From Clostridia bacterium (GTDB lineage Bacteria > Bacillota > Clostridia > Lachnospirales > Lachnospiraceae), in NCBI GenBank assembly GCA_910575625.1, contig CAJTFD010000003.1, forward strand, positions 124,001 through 188,000: a stretch of 64,000 nt of DNA. Direction: 5' to 3'. Below are positions 35,926 through 45,367 of this stretch, in pieces. Under the pieces are notes generated by a model, which made no database searches, was not told the DNA's origin, and saw nothing but the letters and a program-made list of their open reading frames with translations. The position numbers and the translations under genes are program-made. Position 1 is the first letter of the stretch. Every line of letters begins with the position of its first letter.

Positions 35926-36275
35926 AACTCTACATCCTCCATTCCTTCTATTTCCTCATCCAGAAAAAATACCCGGTAATACATCTCCAGGGACTTGAGC
36001 AGCTCCTCCTTCTCCCGGCGGATCTCCTTGATCTTCAGCACACTCCCGATCTCGTCAAACCGGGCGTCCGCATCCATGGCATCCACCCTAAACTGCAAGT
36101 TCCCCTCCTCGTCAAATTCCAGGAGCAACACTCCGCCCACGTCCTCCGTGTACAGCACGCACATGATCTGCAGCTCGTCCTGGACTGCGGAGGGCAGAGA
36201 GGAAAAATCCGGGTTAAAATAATATTTCTGTTCGTAAGCATTTGCCCCGCAGAGCACTATATTCTCCTGATACAT
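35922..36275 (-). CDS. Conserved small acidic protein, unknown function
   Basis: 117 residues starting [20 protein letters not shown], with [25 protein letters not shown] and a charged C-terminus ([28 protein letters not shown]). No signal peptide or membrane helix. Small proteins of this kind sit between birA and coaX in several Lachnospiraceae as I recall; the family carries a DUF label only. The stop overlaps the coaX start. Confidence 0.75.
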   Translation of the reverse strand: MYQENIVLCGANAYEQKYYFNPDFSSLPSAVQDELQIMCVLYTEDVGGVLLLEFDEEGNLQFRVDAMDADARFDEIGSVLKIKEIRREKEELLKSLEMYYRVFFLDEEIEGMEDVEL

Positions 36276-36293
36276 GGCATCCCCCTTGCGCTT

Positions 36294-37091
36294 TTACACG
36301 TATCCGTCCCGTCCACGGACCGAGACCTCTCCAGAGTTGACTTTCACAACAAAGCCATCCTCTCGTTCCACCAGGAGCTCGCCCCGGCCACTGATGCCCC
36401 GGGCGATACCGCAGAGTCCCTCCTGCTCCCGGCCCGCCCCTTGGACAGCCACGAAAGCGTCCCGGTTGACCAAGATCCGGTCATAGGCTCCCTGAAAAGG
36501 TGAAAGATCCCCGCAGGAACAAAACACCTCATAATTTTCTTCAAAGGCTTCCAGAACGGCCGCAGCCAAAGGCGCACGTCTGATCCGTGCCCCCAGTTCA
36601 AGCTGCAGACTGGTCGCTTTCTCTCTCAGCTCCTCCGGAAACACTGTCAGATTGCCGTTGATGCCCACCCCGATCACCACATGATGGATCTGACCTGGGT
36701 CTGCGCTCATCTCTGTCAGGATACCGCAGATCTTTTTCCCGGAGATCACGATATCGTTGGGCCATTTGATCTGCGCCTCCAACGGGTAGAGCCGCCGGCA
36801 CGCCTGTGCCACGCTCAACCCCATCAAGAGTGTGAGCATGGACGCATCCTGGGGCAAAAATGCCGGGCGCAGGATACAGGTCATGGCCACAGAACTGCCT
36901 TTTGGCATGACCCACCCCCGTCCCAGACGGCCTTTTCCGCTGGTCTGTTCCTCCGCAGCTACCACCGTACCGTGGACGGCTCCCTGCTCCGCCAGGGATC
37001 TGGCCCGGGTGTTGGTGGAATCCACGCTCTCCTCATGATAAAACTGCTGGCCCAGCCATTTCGTGCGCAGATGTTTTTTAAGATCTTTCAT
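36294..37091 (-). CDS. birA: Biotin-protein ligase, monofunctional
   Basis: 265 residues: EESVDSTNTRARSLAEQG, the biotinyl-AMP loop SGKGRLGRGW, LLMGLSVAQACRR, IKWPNDIVISGKKICGIL and GVGINGN, plus a small C-terminal SH3-like domain. There is no N-terminal winged helix, so it does not double as a bio repressor. It attaches biotin to the AccB encoded in this window (Lys112). Its ATG shares one base with the stop of the carbamoyltransferase gene (TAATG). Confidence 0.93.
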   Translation of the reverse strand: MKDLKKHLRTKWLGQQFYHEESVDSTNTRARSLAEQGAVHGTVVAAEEQTSGKGRLGRGWVMPKGSSVAMTCILRPAFLPQDASMLTLLMGLSVAQACRRLYPLEAQIKWPNDIVISGKKICGILTEMSADPGQIHHVVIGVGINGNLTVFPEELREKATSLQLELGARIRRAPLAAAVLEAFEENYEVFCSCGDLSPFQGAYDRILVNRDAFVAVQGAGREQEGLCGIARGISGRGELLVEREDGFVVKVNSGEVSVRGRDGYV

Positions 37092-38077
37092 TATCCTAAA
37101 GTCGCTTCCATCACGGCCTTGATCGTATGCATCCGGTTCTCCGCCTCGTCAAATACCTTGGACTGGGCTGACTCGAAGACTTCATCCGTCACTTCCATGT
37201 CTTTTGATCCAAATCTCTCGCCCATCTCTTTTCCGATCGTGGTCTTCAGGTCATGGAATGCGGGCAGACAGTGGAGGAAGATCGCTTCTTTTGACGCAGC
37301 GGCCATCACCTCTTTTGTCACTTTGTAGGGAGTCAGCTCCCGGATGCGCTCTTCCCAGACCTCATCCGGCTCGCCCATGGATACCCACACGTCTGTGTAG
37401 ATCACGTCCGCGTCTTTGACGCCCGCCTGGACATCTTCGGTGAGGGTGATCGTGGCGCCGCTCTCCTTTGCATAATCTTTGCACAGATCCACCAGTTTCT
37501 GGTCCGGGAAATATTTTTTTGTGGTACAGGCCACGAAGTGCATGCCCATCTTGGCACAGGCGATCATCAGGGAATTGCCCATGTTGAACCTTGCATCCCC
37601 CATATAGACCAGCTTGATGCCCTTCAACTTCCCGAAATTTTCCCGGATGGTCAGCAGATCCGCCAGCATCTGGGTGGGATGATATTCATTTGTCAGACCG
37701 TTCCAGACCGGCACACCGGCATGCGCCGCCAGCTCCTCCACGATCTCCTGCCCAAAACCGCGGTACTCGATGCCGTCGTACATCCGTCCTAAGACACGGG
37801 CTGTATCCGCGATACTCTCCTTTTTCCCGATCTGGGAACCGGAGGGGTCTAGGTAGGTGGTCCCCATCCCTAAGTCATGGGCCGCCACCTCGAAGGCACA
37901 CCGGGTCCGGGTGCTGGTCTTTTCAAAGATCAGGGCGATGTTCTTACCCTTATGATGGTCAACGGGGATCCCCTTTTTCTTCTTTTCTTTCAATTCTGCG
38001 GAGAGATCCAGCAGATAGGCGATCTCCGCCGGTGTAAAATCCTTTAATGTCAAAAAATTACGTCCTTTTAGATCCAT
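37091..38077 (-). CDS. argF: Ornithine carbamoyltransferase
   Basis: 328 residues. Carbamoyl-phosphate motif [12 protein letters not shown] (55-59 STRTR), ornithine-loop region near [13 protein letters not shown], the family signature HCLPAFHD, and [29 protein letters not shown]. It makes citrulline from ornithine and carbamoyl phosphate. No other arg gene and no arginine deiminase or carbamate kinase is adjacent, so biosynthetic versus catabolic use cannot be decided. Tightly packed between the patatin gene and birA. Confidence 0.93.
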   Translation of the reverse strand: MDLKGRNFLTLKDFTPAEIAYLLDLSAELKEKKKKGIPVDHHKGKNIALIFEKTSTRTRCAFEVAAHDLGMGTTYLDPSGSQIGKKESIADTARVLGRMYDGIEYRGFGQEIVEELAAHAGVPVWNGLTNEYHPTQMLADLLTIRENFGKLKGIKLVYMGDARFNMGNSLMIACAKMGMHFVACTTKKYFPDQKLVDLCKDYAKESGATITLTEDVQAGVKDADVIYTDVWVSMGEPDEVWEERIRELTPYKVTKEVMAAASKEAIFLHCLPAFHDLKTTIGKEMGERFGSKDMEVTDEVFESAQSKVFDEAENRMHTIKAVMEATLG

Positions 38078-38080
38078 CTC

Positions 38081-39211
38081 TTATACGTCCTCCTCTTGTA
38101 TCAGCAGCCCCAGAAATTGGGGCAGTTTCTTATTTTCTATCATCAGTTCGTTTTTCCGCGCTCTTATGATCTCCTCCAGCTCTGTCCATGTGTAGATCCT
38201 GTATTTCGTCAGGCGCAAGAGCCTGGCCGCCGCCTCAAGGGCCGCGATGTACAGCTCCTGGTAGGTCCAGTTTGACGAAAGCTTCAGCTCGTGGGCGATC
38301 GGACTTAAGCGTCTTTCCAGGAACTGCCGCAGACCATCGCTGGGTCCCCGGGCCGCCAAGCGTTCTAAGTAGATCCTCTCGTCATCCGGCGCGCCGATAT
38401 AGTAGATCGACCCTTTCAGGCCATAGAGCATGCGCATCCCGTCGTAATACCCGGCGATCATATTGCGCCTGCTCTTTTGCGCATCAAATTCGATGATACT
38501 CCCAAGAGAGATCCGCGGCTCCACGGAAAAGATGTTCACATCGTCCAGATCCTTCACCCGTTTTTCCCGGCCCGGTCCGTAGATACGGATCATGATGATG
38601 TCCTTGTAGCCCCGGTTGACCAGGGAGCTCAAGGGGACGTTGTTGATCACGCCCCCGTCTATGAAGGTCTTCCCCTGGAGTTTTTCGTTTTTAAATAATG
38701 GAAAGATATAGGCGCTGGCCAGGAGCAGATCCGGCAGTTCCTCCGCGGAGAGCTGGTGCACATCCACATCCAATTCTTTGAGTTCGTCCACGCAGAAGGT
38801 CAGGATATAAAACTCGATGGGAGAGGCGTGGACTTTCCCCGGATCCACGTACTGCCGGATCAGTTTCCGCAGGGGTGTGATATCCACGCCGCCCTCCTTC
38901 ATTGTGCGGAATAAGATCTCAAATGCCTCGCCCAGCGGGACCTTCCCCTGGAACAGCTGTGTCATGAGCGCATCATCCACATCCATGACTTTTGAGTAGG
39001 AGATGTCTTTCCAGACTTTCTCCGCGTTCTCGTAATCGTCCATGCACATGAGCGCCCCGTTTAGCGCGCCAACGCTGGTCCCGGCGATCCCCTTGATCTT
39101 CACGCCCGCCTCTTTCAGGGCTTTCCAGACTCCGATCTGGTATGCGCCCCGCGCCCCGCCGCCCTCCAGCACGATGCCGTATTCTTTTGAAAGGTCTATG
39201 ACCGCTTCCAT
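38081..39211 (-). CDS. Patatin-like phospholipase
   Basis: 376 residues with the Ser-Asp dyad of patatins: oxyanion loop LEGGGARGAYQIG (16-27), nucleophile Ser46 in GTSVG, and Asp185 in FIDGG. The C-terminal 130 residues are helical and family-specific, ending QFLGLLIQEEDV. No signal peptide, so cytoplasmic or membrane-peripheral lipid hydrolysis is likely. It lies immediately after the SPFH and NfeD membrane-protein genes, consistent with membrane lipid turnover, though that link is inferred. Confidence 0.88.
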   Translation of the reverse strand: MEAVIDLSKEYGIVLEGGGARGAYQIGVWKALKEAGVKIKGIAGTSVGALNGALMCMDDYENAEKVWKDISYSKVMDVDDALMTQLFQGKVPLGEAFEILFRTMKEGGVDITPLRKLIRQYVDPGKVHASPIEFYILTFCVDELKELDVDVHQLSAEELPDLLLASAYIFPLFKNEKLQGKTFIDGGVINNVPLSSLVNRGYKDIIMIRIYGPGREKRVKDLDDVNIFSVEPRISLGSIIEFDAQKSRRNMIAGYYDGMRMLYGLKGSIYYIGAPDDERIYLERLAARGPSDGLRQFLERRLSPIAHELKLSSNWTYQELYIAALEAAARLLRLTKYRIYTWTELEEIIRARKNELMIENKKLPQFLGLLIQEEDV

Positions 39212-39215
39212 CTCA

Positions 39216-40151
39216 TCACTCCTGGCGTCCGTCAGTCAGGACTTCTTTGAGGGAAGTGGCCAATCCTGCCAGGCTCTGGATCTCGGAGGGGATGATGATC
39301 TTGGTGGACTGGCCGTCCGCCGCTTTGGCAAATGCCTCCAGGCTCTTTAAAGCCAGCACGGCCTGGTCGGCCCCGGCCTCCTTGATGGAACGGATACCGT
39401 CCGCGTTGGCCTGCTGCACTTTCATGATCGCCTCCGCCTGGCCTTCCGCCTCACGGATCATCCGCTCTTTCTGCGCCTCCGCCCGCAAGATCGCAGCCTG
39501 TTTCTCCGCCTCCGCCTCCAAGATCGCGGATTCTTTCTTACCCTCAGCCACCAAGATCGTGGAACGTTTCTCGCCCTCAGCGATCAGGATGGACTCCCGG
39601 CGTTCCCGCTCTGCTTTCATCTGTTTTTCCATGGCGTCCTGGATGGCCTCCGGTGGGATGATGTTCTTGAGCTCCACACGGTTTACCTTGATGCCCCAGG
39701 GATCTGTGGCCTCATCCAGGGATGCCCGCATCTTCGTGTTGATCACTTCCCTGGACGTCAGCGTCTCGTCCAGTTCCATATCACCGATGATATTCCGCAG
39801 TGTGGTCGCCGAAAGATTTTCGATGGCCATGATCGGGCTCTCCACACCGTAGGCATAGAGTTTCGGATCTGTGATCTGGAAAAATACCACTGTGTCGATG
39901 CGCATGGTCACATTGTCCTTAGTGATCACCGGCTGGGGCGGGAAATCCACCACCTGTTCCTTTAGATTCACCCGCTTGGCCACCCGCTCGATGAACGGCA
40001 CTTTAAAATGGATCCCCACGCCCCAGGTCGCCTTGTACGCGCCCAGCCGTTCCAGGATCAGGGCCGATGCCTGGGGAACGATCTTGATGCAGGAAGCCAG
40101 CACCAGCAAAACAATGAACAAAAAAACTACGAGTACGATAACACTAACCAT
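39216..40151 (-). CDS. SPFH/band-7 (stomatin-like) membrane protein
   Basis: 311 residues: one N-terminal transmembrane segment (about 3-22), a band-7 domain (KIVPQASALILERLGAYKATW, LKEQVVDFPPQPVITKDN, NTKMRASLDEATDPWGIKVNRVELKNI) and a long coiled coil rich in Ala/Glu/Lys (170-260). Such proteins form large rings in functional membrane microdomains and recruit proteases. Its partner NfeD precedes it by 3 bases, the usual SPFH-NfeD pair. Confidence 0.92.
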   Translation of the reverse strand: MVSVIVLVVFLFIVLLVLASCIKIVPQASALILERLGAYKATWGVGIHFKVPFIERVAKRVNLKEQVVDFPPQPVITKDNVTMRIDTVVFFQITDPKLYAYGVESPIMAIENLSATTLRNIIGDMELDETLTSREVINTKMRASLDEATDPWGIKVNRVELKNIIPPEAIQDAMEKQMKAERERRESILIAEGEKRSTILVAEGKKESAILEAEAEKQAAILRAEAQKERMIREAEGQAEAIMKVQQANADGIRSIKEAGADQAVLALKSLEAFAKAADGQSTKIIIPSEIQSLAGLATSLKEVLTDGRQE

Positions 40152-40154
40152 TTC

Positions 40155-40613
40155 CTATCCCTCCGATCTCTTGTCTGTAAGATCATCTACGATCAATTTC
40201 ACACCCTGTACTTCCAGGACGGTCACCACCGTATCCGATGCGATGCTCTTCCCATCCTCTCTCGTCCGGGCCGTCCAATCCACGCCTTTGATCTTCACCC
40301 GCCCGGTGCCCTTTAAGTTTTCGATCTTCTCCGTCACCAGCGCCTTTTGGCCCAGCAGACTGTCCACATTGGTCCGCTCCGTCTTCTGGTCCATGAAACG
40401 GATGGCCATGGGACGTGTGAAGATCAGGAGCGCTAAGGAGACAACGAAAAACAGCCCGATCTGCACAGGCAGCGGTATCTGGATCAAAGCTGCCAAAAAA
40501 GCCGCCAGCGCGCCCCCGGCGAACCAGATCGTCGTCAATCCCAGCGTCAGCGCCTCGATCACCAGCAAGATGATTAAAAGGCCCAGCCACAAGACTGCAG
40601 GACTTAAACCCAT
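40155..40613 (-). CDS. NfeD-family membrane protein
   Basis: 152 residues starting MGLSPAVLWLGLLIILLVIEALTLG; AAAGGGGGG lies 8 bases upstream, so a start at 40673 is rejected. Three hydrophobic helices in the first 75 residues and a C-terminal OB-fold (VDSLLGQKALVTEKIENLKGTGRVKIKGVDWTA). The short NfeD class lacking the protease domain, partner of SPFH proteins. Confidence 0.88.
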   Translation of the reverse strand: MGLSPAVLWLGLLIILLVIEALTLGLTTIWFAGGALAAFLAALIQIPLPVQIGLFFVVSLALLIFTRPMAIRFMDQKTERTNVDSLLGQKALVTEKIENLKGTGRVKIKGVDWTARTREDGKSIASDTVVTVLEVQGVKLIVDDLTDKRSEG

Positions 40614-40677
40614 ATATGATCCCCCCTTTCCAACAGTCACATACATCAGCCGCAGATCGGCCATCTGCTGCATATCT

Positions 40678-40869
40678 TCATTCTTTTATCTTGTCGATAT
40701 CCGTCAAGTTTACACCTGCCACTGTCAACAACGCTTTCAAAGAAAGATACTCCTCTTTTAGATCGGCATATGTTCTTACTGCATTTTCTTCTTTTGCCAA
40801 TCGCATACGCCTTTGGACTTTAGCGAAATCTTCTATAGCCCTCTGTGTGATCTCAAGACCGTTTGGCAT
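40678..40869 (-). CDS. Small protein sharing a C-terminal motif with the 15277 gene; operon leader
   Basis: 63 residues starting MPNGLEITQRAIEDFAKVQRR, helical and charged. Its C-terminus YLSLKALLTVAGVNLTDID-KIKE closely matches that of the 15277-15459 product. GGGAGGGAGG precedes the ATG. It is the first gene after the promoter at 40931-40959, upstream of nfeD-SPFH-patatin. No family recognised. Confidence 0.7.
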   Translation of the reverse strand: MPNGLEITQRAIEDFAKVQRRMRLAKEENAVRTYADLKEEYLSLKALLTVAGVNLTDIDKIKE

Positions 40870-40930
40870 GTGGCCTCCCTCCCTTCTCTCATCACTGCTC
40901 TTTGATGACCGTATCCACTAAGTTACGATC

Positions 40931-40959
40931 ATTATAGCGGTAAAACCGAGACGTGTAAA
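40931..40959 (-). promoter_or_regulatory. Promoter of the ten-gene operon, nearly identical to the murT promoter
   Basis: On the minus strand TTTACA (40959-40954), 17 bases, TATAAT (40936-40931). The spacer CGTCTCGGTTTTACCGC matches the murT spacer CGTCCCGGTTTTACGGC at 15 of 17 positions. The spacer contains the dyad CGGT-TTT-ACCG. Confidence 0.75.
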
Positions 40960-40967
40960 GTTTTCTT

Positions 40968-41768
40968 TCACGATCTTCTATCCCTGCGCCGCTGCCGCGC
41001 CGCCTCGTACATCAAGATCCCCGCCGCCATAGCCGCGTTCAGCGACTCCGCATGTCCCTCCATGGGGATACGCACGGCCCCGTCTGCCGTCTGCAGCAGA
41101 GCTTTTGACAAGCCGTTCCCCTCATTTCCGATCAAGATCGCCGTCTTCCTGGTATAATCTTTCTCATCGTAAGGCCGGCTGCCTCCCAGGTCCGCCGCAT
41201 AGACCGTGTAACCCTCTTTTTTAAGCTCCCTGACCGCCTCCGGCAGATCCTCCGCGTGATAAAAGGGCATCCGGTAGATCGATCCCATGGTGGACCGCAC
41301 CGTCTTGGGGCCAAACAGATCCGCCGACTGTCTGCTCAGTAAGATCCCCGACACCCCGGCCCCCTCGGCGGTGCGCAGGATCGTACCCACGTTGCCGGGA
41401 TCTTGTAGATCCTCCAGCACCACCACCAGCGACCTCTCCCCCCGGCAGATCTGTTCCCAGGTATACCTCGGCTGCACCCCCAGACCTAAGATCCCCTGGG
41501 GCGTCTTCGTATCGCTCATATGACCAAACACTGACTCCGAGACCAGCTGGATGACTCCGTCCCGGTCATACTGTTCCCGCTCCTCCTCGGGCATCTTTTC
41601 GTAAAAGCTCTCCGTCATATAGAGCATCTTCAGCCAGTCCCCGGGCATCTCCCGACACATCTTCCATCCTTCAACCACAAAAAGCCCCTGTTTTTTCCGG
41701 GCCTTTGTCTTTTGGAGCAGCTGGATGATGTTTTTGACCTGTTGATTTGCATTGCTCGTGATGATCAA
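40968..41768 (-). CDS. TrmH/SpoU-family RNA methyltransferase
   Basis: 266 residues. An N-terminal substrate-binding domain (MIITSNANQQVKNIIQLLQK) and a SPOUT knot with the motifs VLEDLQDPGNVGTILRTAEGAG, LIGNEGNGLS and IPMEGHAESLNAAMAAGILMYEA. It transfers a methyl group from SAM to the ribose 2'-OH of an rRNA or tRNA; the site cannot be read from sequence. Its ATG overlaps the ktrA stop (ATGA). Confidence 0.92.
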   Translation of the reverse strand: MIITSNANQQVKNIIQLLQKTKARKKQGLFVVEGWKMCREMPGDWLKMLYMTESFYEKMPEEEREQYDRDGVIQLVSESVFGHMSDTKTPQGILGLGVQPRYTWEQICRGERSLVVVLEDLQDPGNVGTILRTAEGAGVSGILLSRQSADLFGPKTVRSTMGSIYRMPFYHAEDLPEAVRELKKEGYTVYAADLGGSRPYDEKDYTRKTAILIGNEGNGLSKALLQTADGAVRIPMEGHAESLNAAMAAGILMYEAARQRRRDRRS

Positions 41769-42427
41769 TCTGCTCTCCCTCCCAATAACCTATCCAGGCT
41801 CTTGTTCTCCCCCATCACCACCAAAAACTGATCCTCCTCCAGGATCTGATCTGGATCGATGTTCATGGACACCTCCTCGCCGTCTTTGACCGCGATCACA
41901 TTGACATTATATCTTGCCCGCACGTCCAGCGCGTTCAGGGAATGGCCCACCCAGCGGGGCGGTACATGGATCTCGGTCAGACGGTATTCATCGGACAATT
42001 CCAGAAAATCCACCATCCCCCCGGCCATCAGGTTCTGGGCCACCCGCACACCCATATCCCGCTCCGGGAAGACCACCTCGTCGGCCCCCACTTTCCGCAG
42101 GACCGTGCCGTGGAGGGCCGTCACCGCCTTTGCCACCACTTTCGGGATCTCACATTCTTTTGCATATAATGTGGCCATGATGCTGGCCTCCATATTTTCA
42201 GACAGGGCGATCACCGCCACGTCAAACTGGGAGATATCCAAGGATTCCAGCACCCCCGGGTCTGTCACATCCGCTTTCACGGCGTAGGTGATCTTCGGTG
42301 AGATAGACTGGATCGGATCGCTGTCCTTATCCACCACCATGACCTCATACCCGGAATCCCCCAGGGTCTCCGCCACACTGTAGCCAAAAGACCCCAGCCC
42401 GAACACTACATACGATTTTTTACTCAT
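41765..42427 (-). CDS. ktrA: KtrA/TrkA-type potassium transport regulator
   Basis: 220 residues: an RCK-N Rossmann domain (VFGLGSFGYSVAETLGDSGYEVMVVDKD) and an RCK-C domain (about 140-218, SDEYRLTEIHVPPRWVGHSLNALDVRARYNV). It forms the cytoplasmic gating ring of a Ktr potassium channel and senses nucleotide. No ktrB pore gene is in the window. A -10 like TATAAT lies at 42461-42456. Confidence 0.88.
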   Translation of the reverse strand: MSKKSYVVFGLGSFGYSVAETLGDSGYEVMVVDKDSDPIQSISPKITYAVKADVTDPGVLESLDISQFDVAVIALSENMEASIMATLYAKECEIPKVVAKAVTALHGTVLRKVGADEVVFPERDMGVRVAQNLMAGGMVDFLELSDEYRLTEIHVPPRWVGHSLNALDVRARYNVNVIAVKDGEEVSMNIDPDQILEEDQFLVVMGENKSLDRLLGGRAD

Positions 42428-42657
42428 GCTCTCTCTCTTTTCATCATTTTGCTTTATTATACCATTAAATATGCTTCGGGGAAACCTTTCTGACTTGAAA
42501 AAAAGCCCCTGACCTTTTTCATCATGGATGCGGTCCGTTATCAGTGATCAAAGACAGCAAAAATGTATAAAGCCTTCTCCATATTTTTCTGAGGCCTTCT
42601 CAAAAACGGTCAACAGATATATAATGGTAATCGACTGATACGGTCAAGGAGGTTTCC

Positions 42658-43278
42658 ATGAACGAAAAATTTTTTTCTTTACCGATCCAAAAACAGGAGG
42701 CAATGATCAACGCCGGTTTCCACGTATTTTCACAGTACCCTTACAAAAAGAGCCCGATGAACGAGATCGCAGCCGCAGCCGGGATCAGCAAGTCACTGCT
42801 CTTTCATTATTTTCACAACAAAAAGGAACTCTATCTGTTCCTCTGGGAAAAATGTGTGGGATTTGTCTTTGAAACTCTCGAAGAGAATGACTGCTACGCG
42901 CCAAAAGACCTGTTCGACATCCTATATATGGGTGTGCGGGCGAAGATCCAGATCCTGCGCCGCTACCCGGACCTGAGCGCCTTCGCCATGAAAGCGTATT
43001 ATGAAAAGGATCCCGCCGTGTGTCCCGATATCCTAAAGAGCATTGAAAAATACTCCTCATACAGAACAAATGCAGTGCTCCTAAATCTGGATCCAGAACA
43101 GTTCATCCCCGGCCTGGACCTGGAGATGATGTACCACGATATGTACTGGGCCACAGTGGGCTATCTCTGGGAGAAGACCCAGCAGGGGGATCTGGATGCC
43201 GACGCGATCGAACAGGATTTCCTAAAACTGATCCGCTTCTGGCGAGCGGTCTATGCGCGAAAGGAGGACACAAGATGA
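42658..43278 (+). CDS. TetR-family regulator of an ABC exporter
   Basis: 206 residues. The N-terminal helix-turn-helix (NAGFHVFSQYPYKKSPMNEIAAAAGISKSLLFHYFHNKKELY) is standard TetR; the C-terminal ligand domain is family-specific. AAGGAGG precedes the ATG. It overlaps the ABC ATPase gene (ATGA), so it very likely controls that exporter. ACGGTCAA occurs twice upstream (42606-42613, 42639-42646), flanking TATAAT at 42629-42634, a possible operator. Confidence 0.9.
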   Translation: MNEKFFSLPIQKQEAMINAGFHVFSQYPYKKSPMNEIAAAAGISKSLLFHYFHNKKELYLFLWEKCVGFVFETLEENDCYAPKDLFDILYMGVRAKIQILRRYPDLSAFAMKAYYEKDPAVCPDILKSIEKYSSYRTNAVLLNLDPEQFIPGLDLEMMYHDMYWATVGYLWEKTQQGDLDADAIEQDFLKLIRFWRAVYARKEDTR

Positions 43279-44171
43279 ACGCCATCCAGATATCCGATCT
43301 GACGAAATATTACGGAAAGACCAGAGGTGTCACGAACCTGGATCTGACTGTCAAAAAAGGAGAGTGCTTCGGGTTCATCGGCCCCAATGGCGCGGGCAAA
43401 TCCACCACGATCCGGATCCTGACCGGACTGATCCGCCCCACATCCGGACAGGCACAAGTCTTTGATATGGATGTCACCAGGGCAAAGGAGCAGATCCTAT
43501 CCCGTACAGGCTATCTGCCCTCCGAGACTGCGTTCTATCCCGGTATGACAGCCAAAGAGATCCTGCGTTTTTCCGCATCCCTGCGCAAAAAAGACTGTTC
43601 GGAAAGGGCCAGACAGCTCTGCCAGCGGCTGGATCTTCACATGGATCTGCGCGCGGACAGGGCTTCTCTCGGCAACCGCAAAAAGATCGCCATCGTCTGT
43701 GCTCTCCAGCATGATCCAGACCTCCTGATCCTGGACGAGCCCACCAGCGGCCTGGATCCATTGATACAGCGGGAATTTTTTACGATCTTAAAAGAGCGGA
43801 ATGCCCAGGGCGCGACCATCTTCCTATCCAGCCACGTGCTGTCCGAGATCTGGCATCACTGCGCACGGGCCGCCGTCATACGGGAAGGACGGATCGTCGC
43901 CTGCGGCCCTGTGGAAGCCCTGGCACAGACCAGGACAAAACAGATCACCATCCACGGGGATGTGGATCTGGACGGCCTGCCCGACATCCGCAGCCTGAAA
44001 AAAACAAACGGCCTTTTCAGTTTCTTCTACGATGGGGACTTAAACCGTCTGCTTTCAACACTGGCCGCTGGGAATATCACAGACCTGTCCGTGTCTGAAC
44101 CGGATCTGGAAGAGATCTTCTTTCATTATTATAAAGATGGAGGTAAAAAAAATGACCCTTCTGAGACTTGA
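43275..44171 (+). CDS. ABC exporter ATP-binding protein
   Basis: 298 residues. Walker A GPNGAGKST, Q-loop region YLPSETAFYPGMT, signature-like SLGNRKKIAIVCAL (the divergent signature of drug/antibiotic exporters), Walker B LLILDEPTSGLDP and switch SSHVLSE. The C-terminal 70 residues are the usual extension of ABC-2 type ATPases. It pairs with the permease that follows, overlapping by 20 bases. Confidence 0.93.
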   Translation: MNAIQISDLTKYYGKTRGVTNLDLTVKKGECFGFIGPNGAGKSTTIRILTGLIRPTSGQAQVFDMDVTRAKEQILSRTGYLPSETAFYPGMTAKEILRFSASLRKKDCSERARQLCQRLDLHMDLRADRASLGNRKKIAIVCALQHDPDLLILDEPTSGLDPLIQREFFTILKERNAQGATIFLSSHVLSEIWHHCARAAVIREGRIVACGPVEALAQTRTKQITIHGDVDLDGLPDIRSLKKTNGLFSFFYDGDLNRLLSTLAAGNITDLSVSEPDLEEIFFHYYKDGGKKNDPSET

Positions 44172-44937
44172 ACTCAAACAGAATATCCGCTCCCTCGCCA
44201 TCTGGACACTTTCCATCGGCGTGTTCCTGATGGTCTGCGTCTTCATGTATCCGGAGATGAAAAATGAGATGCAGGATGTGAGCGGCATCTTTTCCTCCAT
44301 GGGCACATTCTCGGCTGCTTTCGGCATGGACCGCCTGGATCTGGGCGCACTGACCGGTTTTTATGCAGTCGAATGCGGCAATATCCTAGGTATCGGCGGC
44401 GCATTCTTCGCGGCCCTCCTTGCTGTTGGCGCGCTCGCAAAGGAGGAGTCCGGGCGGACAGCGGAATTCCTCCTGTCCCACCCCGTGAGCAGGCGGCAGA
44501 TCGTCACCTGGAAACTGGCGGCCGTCCTCCTCCAGATCCTGCTCCTGAACATCATCGTTTTCATCCTCCCGGTCACATCGGTCACGCTGATCGGCGAGAC
44601 GGTCCCCTGGAAAGAGATCGGCCTTTTACACCTCGCAGATCTCCTGGTGCAGATAGAGCTGGCCTGTGTCTGCTTCGGCCTGTCCGCTTTTTTGCGGCAC
44701 AACAATGCGGGGCTGGGGCTGGGGATCGCCGCTGTTTTATATTTTCTCAACATCATCGCAAACATATCTGAGCAGGCAGGTTTTTTGAAATATCTCACCC
44801 CGTTCGGCTATGCGGAAGGGGCGGATATCCTCACAGACGGATGCCTTAATATAGAAATGGTCCTGTTGGGGATGGGATGGGCTGTGGCCGGATCGGCCAT
44901 CGCTTACTGGAAATATTGCGGGAAAGATATTATTTGA
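44152..44937 (+). CDS. ABC-2 type exporter permease
   Basis: 261 residues with six hydrophobic helices and the motif KEESGRTAEFLLSHPVSRRQIVTWKL typical of ABC-2 permeases of the antibiotic-resistance type. GGAGG lies 8 bases before the ATG at 44152; that site lies within the ATPase 3' end. With the ATPase and TetR it forms a self-regulated exporter; substrate unknown. Confidence 0.9.
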   Translation: MTLLRLELKQNIRSLAIWTLSIGVFLMVCVFMYPEMKNEMQDVSGIFSSMGTFSAAFGMDRLDLGALTGFYAVECGNILGIGGAFFAALLAVGALAKEESGRTAEFLLSHPVSRRQIVTWKLAAVLLQILLLNIIVFILPVTSVTLIGETVPWKEIGLLHLADLLVQIELACVCFGLSAFLRHNNAGLGLGIAAVLYFLNIIANISEQAGFLKYLTPFGYAEGADILTDGCLNIEMVLLGMGWAVAGSAIAYWKYCGKDII

Positions 44938-45337
44938 TCGCAAAACATCCAAAAGCATCTTTCCGCATTTATTCAAATGATAAGGGTTATCAGAGGACCG
45001 TAGATTTCTGGAAAGACCGGGGGATCGAGATTACCCAGAAGCGTTTTGCCACGTCAAAAAAGAAAGATCAAAAGATGCCGGACTGCGCGCCTCCCTCTCC
45101 GAATATCATACGGCATGGAGCGGCCCCTCCCGCGGGGCGGGCCTGGCCGCCCTGCTGCTGGGTGTACACGGCCTGGACGTCACACAGGCGGAGGAAGCCT
45201 ACAAGATCATCCAGGCTCACAACCGCAAAAATACCAAAGCGATCAAAGCGGATCTTGACAAAAAATTTGGCACAAAACCACCGCAGGGATATCATAAAGT
45301 CCTCCGCCCGCTGCTGCGGGTCGTCAAAGAGGTGTGA
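44938..45337 (+). pseudogene. Frameshifted remnant of an unrecognised gene
   Basis: Protein-like sequence lies in two frames. The first reads NDKGYQRTVDFWKDRGIEI then TQKRFATSKKK. After the A-run at 45056-45061 the coherent frame shifts and reads LRASLSEYHTAWSGPSRG, AGLAALLLGVHGLDVTQAEE, AYKIIQAHNRKNTKAIKADL and so on to TGA at 45335-45337. No start or ribosome site was found for a whole protein. Either a decayed gene or a sequencing or programmed shift at the A-run. Family unknown. Confidence 0.5.
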
Positions 45338-45367
45338 GTTCCTCCTCATAGTCTTTGACGTAGTAAC

